A stretch of DNA of 7,737 nt, from positions 1 to 7,737 of the forward strand of contig CALXDE010000129.1 in the NCBI GenBank assembly GCA_944386965.1, in the 5' to 3' direction. The position numbers and the translations under genes were made by a program. The DNA is from an uncultured Oscillospiraceae bacterium. Its GTDB lineage: Bacteria > Bacillota_A > Clostridia > Oscillospirales > Oscillospiraceae. Each line of letters begins with the position of its first letter. Within the stretch, counting starts at the first letter, position 1. Shown here piece after piece: positions 1 to 6,383 of the stretch. Under the pieces are notes generated by a model. It had not been told where the DNA came from. It did no database searches and saw only the letters and a program-made list of their open reading frames with translations.

Positions 1-2412
1 GATGATCTCCACCATGCCCTTCTCCCGCATCTCATCGCTGGAGCCCGCGCCGTCCACGCCGGTGACCTCCACCTCGCTGGCGGAGGCCAGGCGCTGGAAG
101 AAGGGGATGCCGGCGGTGAACACATCCTGGTGGGCGGTGGCGATGGCGCACTGTACCTTCCGGCTGGGGGGCACGTTCATCTCAGAGCGGCGGGCCCGGA
201 CGGCACGGATGGCGTCCATCACCAGCTCCATGGCCTCCTCCTCGGCCTTGAAGGACAGCGCCTCCCGGTACACGGGCCAGTCGCTGACCATGATAAACGC
301 CGCGTCCTCCCCCGCCATATGGGGCAGGGCCTGATAGATCTCCTCGGTGATGAAGGGCATGAAGGGGTGCAGGAGCTTGAGCAGCTGGATGAGCACATAG
401 CACAGCACGTTTTCCGCCGCGGTCTTGGCCTCTCCGCCCGCCTGCATCCGGCTCTTGGTCAGCTCGATATACCAGTCGCAGTAGGTGTCCCAGATGAAGT
501 CGTAGACCTTGGCGCTGGCCACACCCAGCTCATAGGCCTCCATGTTGTCGGTGACCTCTTTGATGAGGGTGTTGAGCTTGGAGAGGACCCACTTGTCCTC
601 CAGCTCCAGCTTCTCCGGCAGCTCCACGGAGTCGATGGTCAGGTTCATCATCACGAAGCGGCTGGCGTTCCAGATCTTGTTGGCGAAGTTGCGCATGGCC
701 TCGCACTTCTCCACATAGAAGCGCATGTCGTTGCCCGGGGAGTTGCCGGTGATGAGGTTGAAGCGCAGCGCGTCGGCCCCGAAGCGGTCCACCATCTCCA
801 GGGGATCGATGCCGTTGCCCAGGGACTTGGACATCTTCCGGCCCTTGTCGTCCCGGACCAGGCCGTGGATGAGCACCTTTTCAAAGGGGTACTTCCCCAT
901 CTGCTCGCAGCCGGAGAAGATCATCCGGGCCACCCAGAAGAAGATGATGTCGTACCCGGTGACCAGGACCGAGGTGGGATAGAAGTAGTCCAGCAGCTCC
1001 GTCTTGTCCGGCCAGCCCAGGGTGGAGAAGGGCCACAGGGCGCTGGAGAACCAGGTGTCCAGCACATCCTCCTCCCGGACGATGTTCTTGCTGCCGCATT
1101 TCTCGCAGCAGTCCGGGTCCTGACGGCTCACGGTGATGTGGCCGCAGTCCTGGCAGGTCCAGGCGGGGATCTGGTGGCCCCACCACAGCTGCCGGGAGAT
1201 GCACCAGTCGTGGACGTTCTCCATCCAGTTGGTATAGGTCTTGGCGAAGCGGTCGGGGACGAACTTGACCTCTCCATCCCGCACCACCCGCAGGGCCTCC
1301 TTGGCCAGGGGGGCCATCTTCACAAACCACTGGGCGGAGATCAGGGGCTCCACGTCGTTGTGGCAGCGGTAGCAGGTGCCCACGTTGTGGGCGTAGTCCT
1401 CGGTCTTGACCAGATACCCCTGCTCCTCCAGGTCCTTCACCACCGCCTTGCGGCACTCGTAGCGGTCCATCCCGTTGTAGGGGCCGCCGTTTTCATTGAT
1501 CTTGCCGTTGTCGTCGATAACCCGGATCGTCTCCAGGTTGTGGCGCAGGCCCACCTCGAAGTCGTTGGGGTCGTGGGCGGGGGTCATCTTCACCGCGCCG
1601 GTGCCAAAGCCCAGCTCCACATATTCATCCGCCACAATGGGGATCTCCCGGTTCATGATGGGCAGGATACAGGTCTTGCCCACCAGGTGCTTGAAGCGCT
1701 CGTCCTCCGGGTTCACGGCCACGCCCGTGTCGCCCATCATCGTTTCCGGGCGGGTGGTGGCCACCACCAGGTCGCCGCTGCCGTCGGAGAGGGGGTAGCG
1801 GATATACCACAGGTGGCCGGGCTTGTCCACATACTCCACCTCGGCATCAGACAGGGCGGTGATGCAGTGGGGGCACCAGTTGATGATGCGGCTGCCCTTG
1901 TAGATAAGGCCCTTCTCATAGAGGTTGCAGAACGTCTCCCGCACGGCCCGGGAGCAGCCCTCGTCCATGGTGAAGCGCTGGCGCTCCCAGTCGCAGGAGG
2001 CGCCCAGCTTCATCTGCTGCTGAACGATGCGGTTGCCGTACTTCTCCTTCCAGGCCCACACCCGCTCCAGGAACTTCTCCCGGCCCAGGTCGTAGCGGGT
2101 CTTGCCCTCGTTGACCCGGAGATCCTCTTCCACCTTGATCTGGGTGGCGATGCCGGCGTGGTCCGTGCCGGGCATCCACAGCGTCTCGTACCCCTGCATC
2201 CGCTTGAAGCGGGTGAGGATGTCCTGGAGCGTGGCGTCCATGGCGTGGCCCATGTGGAGCTGGCCGGTGACATTGGGCGGCGGCATGACGATGGAGAAGG
2301 GCTTCTTCTCGGGGTTGGGGGCGGCGTGGAAGCAGCCCGCGTCCATCCAGGACTGGTAGATCTTCCCCTCCACCTCTTTGGGCTCATAGACCTTTGGCAG
2401 TTCTTTTCTCAT
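1..2412 (-). CDS. valS: Valyl-tRNA synthetase, C-terminal end missing
   Basis: Class I aminoacyl-tRNA synthetase that charges tRNA-Val with valine in the cytoplasm. The frame is open from ATG at 2412 to the window edge: 804 codons of a protein usually near 880, so the C-terminal coiled-coil arm is cut off. Visible motifs are the ATP-binding HMGH signature (residues 53-56) after PPPNVTGQL, the CP1 editing-domain motif [12 protein letters not shown] (near residue 220), WWGHQIPAW, a zinc-ribbon-like insertion with C420/C423 and C435/C436/C439, and KMSKS (526-530). The start is chosen because GGAGAG lies 5 nt upstream and the [15 protein letters not shown] opening fits the family. It is transcribed alone from a T-box-controlled leader. 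Long open frames on the opposite strand here are high-GC shadows. Identity is very secure. Confidence 0.98.
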   Translation of the reverse strand, partial: MRKELPKVYEPKEVEGKIYQSWMDAGCFHAAPNPEKKPFSIVMPPPNVTGQLHMGHAMDATLQDILTRFKRMQGYETLWMPGTDHAGIATQIKVEEDLRVNEGKTRYDLGREKFLERVWAWKEKYGNRIVQQQMKLGASCDWERQRFTMDEGCSRAVRETFCNLYEKGLIYKGSRIINWCPHCITALSDAEVEYVDKPGHLWYIRYPLSDGSGDLVVATTRPETMMGDTGVAVNPEDERFKHLVGKTCILPIMNREIPIVADEYVELGFGTGAVKMTPAHDPNDFEVGLRHNLETIRVIDDNGKINENGGPYNGMDRYECRKAVVKDLEEQGYLVKTEDYAHNVGTCYRCHNDVEPLISAQWFVKMAPLAKEALRVVRDGEVKFVPDRFAKTYTNWMENVHDWCISRQLWWGHQIPAWTCQDCGHITVSRQDPDCCEKCGSKNIVREEDVLDTWFSSALWPFSTLGWPDKTELLDYFYPTSVLVTGYDIIFFWVARMIFSGCEQMGKYPFEKVLIHGLVRDDKGRKMSKSLGNGIDPLEMVDRFGADALRFNLITGNSPGNDMRFYVEKCEAMRNFANKIWNASRFVMMNLTIDSVELPEKLELEDKWVLSKLNTLIKEVTDNMEAYELGVASAKVYDFIWDTYCDWYIELTKSRMQAGGEAKTAAENVLCYVLIQLLKLLHPFMPFITEEIYQALPHMAGEDAAFIMVSDWPVYREALSFKAEEEAMELVMDAIRAVRARRSEMNVPPSRKVQCAIATAHQDVFTAGIPFFQRLASASEVEVTGVDGAGSSDEMREKGMVEII

Positions 2413-2434
2413 GTGATCTCTCCTTTTCGGGGCG

Positions 2435-2470
2435 AAAAAAATCGCCCCGAGCAAATTTTGCTCAGGGCGA
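2435..2470 (-). terminator. Regulated terminator of the valS T-box
   Basis: Intrinsic terminator on the minus strand: a long stem (TCGCCCTGAGCAAA pairing back with TTTGCTCGGGGCGA, one G-U pair, 2470-2442) followed at once by seven T (2441-2435). The 5' arm is shared with the antiterminator. The 3' arm can also pair with a downstream TCGCCCCGA (2435-2427), giving a second hairpin that ends just before the valS ribosome binding site. Confidence 0.93.
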
Positions 2471-2679
2471 ATCATACAATCCGCGGTACCACCTGAATTC
2501 CCTTTCGGGCACTCCTGCTCCCGGTAACGGGGGAGGACCGCCGGCATCTACTGGGCGCGAAGCGCCGTTGGGGCCGGGACTCCAGGGCGACTTCCCCAGC
2601 GCCTCACGAAGCCTTTCACCATCCGGCTTCTCTCTTGGCATCGGCAGACTGGGTACTCCTTCCCTTTCACAGCCATACT
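2435..2679 (-). promoter_or_regulatory. T-box riboswitch (tRNA-Val sensing) leader of valS
   Basis: A transcriptional T-box that reads uncharged tRNA-Val. Going down the minus strand: the Stem I AG-bulge region AGAGAG (near 2635) leads into a GAAGCC/GGCTTC stem (2630-2625 with 2613-2608). The specifier-loop context GAA-GUC-GCC puts a GUC valine codon at 2591-2589. The T-box core AGGTGGTACCGCGG is at 2494-2481, with UGGU (2491-2488) complementary to the tRNA ACCA end. The antiterminator folds TTCAGG with CCTGAG (one G-U) and GCGGAT with ATTCGC around the UGGUACC bulge. Its 3' side uses the 5' arm of the terminator at 2470-2442, so the two folds exclude each other. Uncharged tRNA-Val should therefore allow readthrough into valS. 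Stems II and III were not mapped in detail. Confidence 0.95.
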
Positions 2680-2685
2680 GATGGG

Positions 2686-2714
2686 ATTATACCCAAAAGG
2701 GACGGAGATGTCAA
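2686..2714 (-). promoter_or_regulatory. SigA promoter of valS
   Basis: A perfect consensus vegetative promoter on the minus strand: TTGACA at 2714-2709, a 17-bp spacer, TATAAT at 2691-2686. Transcription should start near 2679, just before the T-box Stem I. A full-consensus promoter suits a gene whose output is set downstream by premature termination. Confidence 0.93.
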
Positions 2715-2723
2715 CGATGTGCG

Positions 2724-2752
2724 TTGCTTTTTTTGAAAAGTTGTGGTATCTT
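2724..2752 (+). promoter_or_regulatory. Probable promoter of the RNHCP gene
   Basis: On the plus strand TTGCTT (2724-2729), a 17-bp spacer and TATCTT (2747-2752), preceded by TG-n (TGG), form an extended -10 type promoter of moderate match. It would start transcription near 2759, just before the first leader hairpin. Its -35 box lies about 10 bp from the -35 box of the divergent valS promoter, so the two promoters are back to back. Confidence 0.45.
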
Positions 2753-2758
2753 GCGGGA

Positions 2759-2906
2759 GAGACGGGAATCCGTCTATCACCAAAGAGAGGAGCATGCAAT
2801 TTGAAACGTAGCTTTCGTTCGGTGATTGTCCGGTAAACCGGGAGGTTGACACGGACAAAACCGAAACCTCCCAAAAGAAATTTTTATCTTTTTGGAGGAC
2901 AATCCC
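2759..2906 (+). promoter_or_regulatory. Structured 5' leader, candidate translational switch
   Basis: About 150 nt of untranslated leader before the RNHCP gene, dense in complementary segments. Seen directly: hairpin AGACGG/CCGTCT with a GAAT loop (2760-2765, 2770-2775); long-range stem ATCACC/GGTGAT (2776-2781, 2821-2826); TTGTCCG/CGGACAA (2826-2832, 2852-2858); GGGAGGTT/AACCTCCC (2840-2847, 2865-2872); and CCTCCCAAAAGA pairing with TCTTTTTGGAGG (2867-2878, 2887-2898; 11 of 12 pairs). The last stem buries the Shine-Dalgarno sequence. It cannot coexist with GGGAGGTT/AACCTCCC because both use CCTCC at 2867-2871. I do not recognise the leader as a known riboswitch class. Its ligand or trigger is unknown, and regulation is inferred from the pairing pattern only. 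Confidence 0.6.
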
Positions 2907-3344
2907 ATGACACGGGAAAACAAACGCAGAACTTTTGAAAAGGGGTATTACCGCAATCACCCCTGCTATGACACATTCACCTGCCGCGTCTGCGGCCGGC
3001 TGGTGGTTTCCGCCGGCGCCGGCAGCGACCATCGCAACCACTGCCCCAACTGCCTGACCAGTCTCCACGTGGACCAGGAGCCCGGGGACCGCTCCGCCGA
3101 CTGCGGCGGCATCATGGACCCCATCGGCGTCTGGGTCCGCGGCAGGGGCGAGTGGGCCATCATCCACCGCTGCCGCCGATGCGGGAAGCTCTCCTCCAAC
3201 CGGGTGGCGGCGGATGACAACCCTATGAAACTCATGTCCATCGCCCTGCGTCCCCTGGCCGCGCCCCCCTTCCCCCTGGAGCGGATCGAGGAGCTCACCG
3301 AAGTGATGGGCGGCGAAGGGAGCCTGCCAAAGCCCGGCCGCTGA
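2907..3344 (+). CDS. RNHCP domain-containing protein
   Basis: A 145-residue soluble protein of the RNHCP family (uncharacterised; named for the conserved Arg-Asn-His-Cys-Pro). Seen here: C26-x2-C29, the RNHCP signature at 43-47 followed by C49 and LHVD (53-56), PGDR (59-62), C66, PIGVWV (72-77), GEW..IIHRC (81-89) with C89-x2-C92, and DDN (103-105). The paired CxxC motifs suggest metal-binding zinc ribbons. No signal peptide or membrane segment is visible, so it is probably cytoplasmic. Start: ATG at 2907 has GGAGGA 7 nt upstream; an in-frame TTG at 2892 overlaps that ribosome binding site and is rejected. It is a single gene, divergent from valS, with a leader that may control translation. 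Its biochemical role is unknown and I assign none. Confidence 0.9.
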   Translation: MTRENKRRTFEKGYYRNHPCYDTFTCRVCGRLVVSAGAGSDHRNHCPNCLTSLHVDQEPGDRSADCGGIMDPIGVWVRGRGEWAIIHRCRRCGKLSSNRVAADDNPMKLMSIALRPLAAPPFPLERIEELTEVMGGEGSLPKPGR

Positions 3345-3524
3345 CGCACGCGGGGGCGGAGAACGCGCCATCCGCCCAGCGGGCTCCGCTTTCTCCGTTC
3401 CCGGGGGGGCGTTTTGCCTTGATGGGCCCAAGGCCGTCTATGACTGCCACGGAGTGCGGCGGCACATGGCAAGGGGGAGCCGGCGGCGGTGTGCCGCGCC
3501 GCAATGCCCGAAGTTTCTCCCAAG

Positions 3525-3556
3525 CAATGGGGGCGCAATATTTTGCGCCCCCATTG
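3525..3556. repeat. Perfect 14-bp inverted repeat
   Basis: CAATGGGGGCGCAA and its exact reverse complement flank a TATT loop. The stem is GC-rich and would fold on either strand. It lies about 180 bp after the RNHCP stop and about 55 bp after the isomerase stop. The absence of a U run on both sides argues against a standard intrinsic terminator. It could be a transcript-end stabiliser or a bidirectional stop of weaker type. Confidence 0.7.
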
Positions 3557-3565
3557 TGCTGATCA

Positions 3566-3606
3566 CGCCCTCTTCTGCGGGACAATATTTCCGCAGAAAA
3601 AGGGCG
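3566..3606 (-). terminator. Hairpin just after the isomerase gene, possible terminator
   Basis: CGCCCT/AGGGCG (3566-3571, 3601-3606) and TTCTGCGG/CCGCAGAA (3573-3580, 3591-3598) form one stem of 14 pairs with a small internal loop. It begins 5 bp after the isomerase stop codon on the minus strand. The position fits a transcript end, but no T tract follows the stem on the minus strand, so the terminator role is tentative. Confidence 0.4.
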
Positions 3607-3611
3607 CTGCT

Positions 3612-4274
3612 CTATGCGTCCTCCCCTTCCGCCCGGATGGTGATGGCGGTGATCACAGGCTGGTCCTCCTGGGCGATCAGGCCATTGTCGTCCACGGGCT
3701 GGGCATCCGCGCAGATGGCATCTACTACGTCCATGCCCTCGGTCACATAGCCGAAGGCCGCGTAGCTGCCGTCCAGATAGGTGCTGTCCTCCTGGACGAT
3801 GAAAAATTGGGAGCTGGCGCTGTCGTAGTCGCTGGAACGGGCCATGGAGATGGCGCCCCGGGTGTGGGAGAGGTCGTTCTCCACGCCGTTTTCCGAGAAC
3901 TCCCCCTTTATGGTGGTTTCGCTGCCGCCGGTGCCGTCGCCGTTGGGGTCGCCGCCCTGGATCATGAATCCCTCGATGATCCGATGAAAGGTCAGTCCGT
4001 CATAGAACCCCTCCCGGGCCAGGGACACGAAGTTTGCCACCGTTTCCGGGGCCGCCTCCCCGTCCAGTTCCACGGTGATGGTCCCGTATCCCTCCACCTC
4101 GATTTGGGCGGTATAGGCGGCGTCATCCGCCCCGCTTTCCGCCTGGGAGGATGTGTCTGTCTCCTGGCGCTCCCGGTCAACGGTGTTCTCCGCGCCGCAT
4201 CCCAGCGCGAAGAGCGGCAGGCTCAGCGCCAGAACCAGGAGGATTGCCTTTCCATATCGCTGTAATGTCTTCAA
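3612..4274 (-). CDS. Lipoprotein cyclophilin-type peptidyl-prolyl cis-trans isomerase
   Basis: Extracytoplasmic protein-folding catalyst that isomerises peptidyl-proline bonds. The 220-residue product starts MKTLQRYGK, then a hydrophobic stretch (about 10-25) ending ALGC. This is a lipoprotein signal peptide with lipidated C26 (-3 residue Ala, less usual than Leu), then a polar linker rich in Asp, Glu, Ser and Thr. The cyclophilin domain runs from about residue 54 to the end: FHRIIEGFMIQGGDP with catalytic R98, MARSSDYDSASSQFFI, then YLDGSYAAFGYV. Tyr166 stands where human cyclophilin A has Trp121, so weak cyclosporin binding is expected. Start: TTG at 4274 is preceded by AAGGAAGG and gives a proper signal peptide; in-frame ATG codons at 4391 and 4358 would put the hydrophobic segment inside the protein. 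Divergent from the two-component operon, with overlapping promoters. Confidence 0.92.
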   Translation of the reverse strand: MKTLQRYGKAILLVLALSLPLFALGCGAENTVDRERQETDTSSQAESGADDAAYTAQIEVEGYGTITVELDGEAAPETVANFVSLAREGFYDGLTFHRIIEGFMIQGGDPNGDGTGGSETTIKGEFSENGVENDLSHTRGAISMARSSDYDSASSQFFIVQEDSTYLDGSYAAFGYVTEGMDVVDAICADAQPVDDNGLIAQEDQPVITAITIRAEGEDA

Positions 4275-4417
4275 AGAAATCCTTCCTTTCCATTGGAGTG
4301 TCTGACCCCAGGCATGGAAAACCGCCTCCAGCGGGATCTGCCTCCAGCATATCGGCATTCCCTGAACCACGGCTGAAAGAGACGGCCCCACCTGTGAACA
4401 AACTGTAAAACCTGGGC

Positions 4418-4450
4418 TTTCAGGGATGTTTCAGCCCACAGATATATTAT
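4418..4450 (+). promoter_or_regulatory. Operator and promoter of the two-component operon
   Basis: Direct repeat TTTCAG (4418-4423) and TTTCAG (4429-4434), 11 bp apart, is the spacing typical of OmpR/PhoB-family dimers. AT-rich -10 candidates follow: TATTAT (4445-4450) or TATACT (4448-4453). No good -35 box is present, as expected for a promoter activated by a regulator bound there. Almost the same 17 bp recur before the ABC operon (6433-6449). Short arms GGGCT/AGCCC also bracket this copy. Binding by the adjacent regulator is inferred. Confidence 0.6.
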
Positions 4451-4472
4451 ACTCTTGATAAACCGATTGCAA
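4444..4472 (-). promoter_or_regulatory. Probable promoter of the isomerase gene
   Basis: On the minus strand TTGCAA (4472-4467) stands 15 bp before TATAAT (4451-4446) or 17 bp before TAATAT (4449-4444). The start point would be near 4440, leaving a leader of about 165 nt. The leader contains a direct repeat GCTGGAGGC (two copies, 16 bp apart, at 4348-4340 and 4332-4324). The promoter sits on the same bases as the plus-strand regulator promoter, and the TTTCAG operator lies just downstream of its start. Confidence 0.5.
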
Positions 4473-4489
4473 GCGCGGAGGCGAGGCTA

Positions 4490-5161
4490 ATGAAAATACT
4501 GCTGATCGAGGACGACAAACTGCTCTCCGACTCCCTCCAGACCCTCCTGGAGCGAAAGGGCTTCTCCGTGGAGGCGGTGTATGACGGAGAGGACGGGGCG
4601 GCCTATGCGGAGACAGGTGTCTACGATCTTTTGATCCTGGACGTGATGATGCCGAAGCTGGACGGCTATCAGGTGGCCCGGCAGGTGCGCCGGGACCGGG
4701 TGAGCACCCCCATCCTGATGCTCACCGCCAAAGGCGAGACAAAAGACCGGATCGAGGGGCTCAATGCCGGAGCGGACTACTACCTCACCAAGCCCTTTGA
4801 CAACGGGGAGCTGCTGGCCTGCATCAACGCTCTGCTGCGCCGCCAGGGGAGCCAGGTGGACGCCCTGCGGTATGGAAACACCTCTCTGGATCTCTCCGGG
4901 TGTCTGCTCAGCGCGGCCAAGGGCAGCGCGCGCCTGTCCCGGAAGGAGTTCGACGTCATGCGCCTGCTGATGCAGTTCCAGGGGCACAGCATCCGAAAGG
5001 ATATCCTGCTCTCCCGGGTGTGGGGCTACGACTCCGAGGCCACGGAGAACAATGTGGAGGCATATATCACCTTCCTGCGCAAAAAGCTTCTCAGCATTGG
5101 CTCGGATGTGAAGATCGTGTCCATCCGTCTGCTGGGATACCATCTGGAGGTGGAGTCATGA
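4490..5161 (+). CDS. OmpR/PhoB-family response regulator
   Basis: DNA-binding transcription factor of 223 residues, activated by phosphorylation from the kinase encoded next to it. The receiver domain spans about 1-115: acidic E7, D8 and D9, phospho-acceptor D51 in LILDVMMP, T79 in MLTA, K101 in LTKPF. The winged-helix DNA-binding domain spans about 125-220: LSRKEFDVMRLLM, then the recognition-helix region NNVEAYITFLRKKL, ending SIRLLGYHLEV, where most relatives have RGxGY in the final hairpin. Start ATG at 4490 has GGAGG 8 nt upstream. The stop overlaps the kinase start (ATGA), so the two are translationally coupled. The TTTCAG tandem repeat upstream and before the ABC operon is the likely target. 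Family is certain; the signal and specific name are unknown. Confidence 0.96.
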   Translation: MKILLIEDDKLLSDSLQTLLERKGFSVEAVYDGEDGAAYAETGVYDLLILDVMMPKLDGYQVARQVRRDRVSTPILMLTAKGETKDRIEGLNAGADYYLTKPFDNGELLACINALLRRQGSQVDALRYGNTSLDLSGCLLSAAKGSARLSRKEFDVMRLLMQFQGHSIRKDILLSRVWGYDSEATENNVEAYITFLRKKLLSIGSDVKIVSIRLLGYHLEVES

Positions 5162-6369
5162 TCCGGAAGCTCCGAATCAAATTTATTTGTATCAATATGG
5201 CCATTGTGACCCTCATGCTCTGTGTGATCTTCGGGCTGATTTTCCACTTCACCAGCTCGAATCTGGAGGAGGAGAGCGCCGGGCTGCTTCAGGCGGTGGC
5301 CCTGGAGCCGGTGGAGATGGGCCCGCCGGGAATGGGCAGCCAGGTCCGCCTCCCCTACTTCTCCATCCGAATCACCATGGACGGCGAGCTGGTCCCCTCC
5401 GGCAACGGCTACTACGACCTGACGGATCTTGAACTGCTGCACACCCTGATCGATCTCTCCAACGGGCAGCGGTCCGGGGTCCTTCCGGACTACGCCCTGC
5501 GCTATCTGCGGGTGGTGACACCTACGGAGCAGCGGGTGGTGTTTGCCGATATCTCCAGTGAGGTCAGCACGCTCCAGAGCCTGCGGGAGAACTGCCTCGC
5601 CATTGGGGCGGTAAGCTTTCTGGTGTTCCTGGCCATCAGTATCCTGCTGGCGGGCTGGGCGGTGCGGCCGGTGGAGAGGGCCTGGGCGCAGCAGCGGCAG
5701 TTTGTGGCCGACGCCTCCCATGAGCTCAAGACGCCGGTAACCGTGATTCTCAGCAGCGCCCAGATGCTCGCGGAAGATGGAGAGGACCCGGGGCTGCGCT
5801 CGCGGCTGACCGCCAATATCCTCGCCGTGGCGGAGCAGATGCGGGACCTGACGGGAAAGCTGCTGGACGCCGCCCGGGTGGACGAGGGGGTGGATGGGCG
5901 GACCTTCACCGCGCTGGACCTCAGCGCCCTGGTGTCCGGCGCGCTGCTCCCCTTTGACCCGGTGTTCTACGAGCGGGGCATGACCCTGGAGAGCGACATC
6001 GGATCGGGCATCCAGGTGCGGGGCAGCGCCGCTCACCTGACGGAGGTGGTGAATATCCTGCTGGACAACGCCCAGAAGTACGGCGCGGTCCCCGGCACCA
6101 CCCGGGCGGCACTGCGCCGCCTGAGCCGGCGCAGCTGTCTGCTCTCTGTATCCAGCCAGGGAGAGCCCCTCTCTCCCCGGGAACAGAAGGACATTTTCAA
6201 GCGGTTTTACCGGGGGGACGCCGCCCGGACCCGGACGGGCAGCTACGGGCTGGGCCTGGCCATCGCCCAGGGGATCGTCCACGCCCACCGGGGACGGATC
6301 TGGGCGGAGAGCGGCGGCGGGATCAATACCTTTTTCGTCCAGCTGCCGGCCCTTCCCCCTATGGAATGA
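5158..6369 (+). CDS. Membrane sensor histidine kinase
   Basis: Partner kinase of the preceding regulator, 403 residues. Transmembrane segment 1 is at about 9-31, an extracytoplasmic region of about 115 residues follows (no recognised sensor fold), then transmembrane segment 2 at about 147-169. The second membrane helix runs almost directly through AVRPVERAWAQQRQF into the dimerisation helix; there is no room for a HAMP domain. H-box: FVADASHELKTPVT with H188. N-box: NILLDNAQKYG (N299 to N304). The usual DxGxG of the G1 box reads SSQGEPLS, so the adenine-contacting Asp is absent. F-box FKRFYRGD and G2 box YGLGLAIAQGI are intact. Many Firmicute kinases of this type have NTGEP there, so activity is probably retained. 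Start ATG at 5158 overlaps the upstream stop; a terminator follows. Confidence 0.94.
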   Translation: MIRKLRIKFICINMAIVTLMLCVIFGLIFHFTSSNLEEESAGLLQAVALEPVEMGPPGMGSQVRLPYFSIRITMDGELVPSGNGYYDLTDLELLHTLIDLSNGQRSGVLPDYALRYLRVVTPTEQRVVFADISSEVSTLQSLRENCLAIGAVSFLVFLAISILLAGWAVRPVERAWAQQRQFVADASHELKTPVTVILSSAQMLAEDGEDPGLRSRLTANILAVAEQMRDLTGKLLDAARVDEGVDGRTFTALDLSALVSGALLPFDPVFYERGMTLESDIGSGIQVRGSAAHLTEVVNILLDNAQKYGAVPGTTRAALRRLSRRSCLLSVSSQGEPLSPREQKDIFKRFYRGDAARTRTGSYGLGLAIAQGIVHAHRGRIWAESGGGINTFFVQLPALPPME

Positions 6370-6383
6370 TATGGATTTCCGCG

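Larger units (their letters stand above)
3345..3611. other. Non-coding convergent region with several hairpins
   Basis: About 267 bp between the ends of the convergent RNHCP and isomerase genes. No open frame here is convincing. It holds a cluster after the RNHCP stop (CGGAGAA 3357-3363 with TTCTCCG 3391-3397, enclosing GCCC-AGC-GGGC), GCCTTG/CAAGGC (3416-3421, 3430-3435), a perfect 14-bp hairpin (3525-3556) and a 14-bp interrupted hairpin (3566-3606). None is followed by a clear T tract on either strand. Any terminator role is therefore inferred from position only. Confidence 0.6.

Noticed and set aside
130..2496. Plus-strand open frame of 788 codons
   Set aside because: It lies antisense to valS. 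Its translation is low-complexity, rich in His, Val, Gly and Leu with no domain, a typical shadow of a high-GC gene, and it runs into the T-box leader.
2846..2851. TTGACA as a -35 box for the RNHCP gene
   Set aside because: No -10 box stands 16-18 bp downstream, and the bases form part of the leader stems. The promoter at 2724-2752 fits better.
2667..3431. Minus-strand open frame of 254 codons across the RNHCP gene
   Set aside because: It overlaps the RNHCP gene, its leader and the valS promoter, and its composition is not protein-like.
3489..4265. Plus-strand open frame of 258 codons
   Set aside because: It is antisense to the cyclophilin gene, whose catalytic motifs are unmistakable, and it crosses the hairpin region.
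4324..4348. Direct repeat GCTGGAGGC in the isomerase leader
   Set aside because: Nine bases, two copies, in GC-rich DNA; could be chance, and no partner protein or further copy is evident.
4275..4391. N-terminal extension of the isomerase to ATG at 4391
   Set aside because: It would bury the lipoprotein signal in the interior. The TTG at 4274 has a good ribosome binding site and gives a normal signal peptide.
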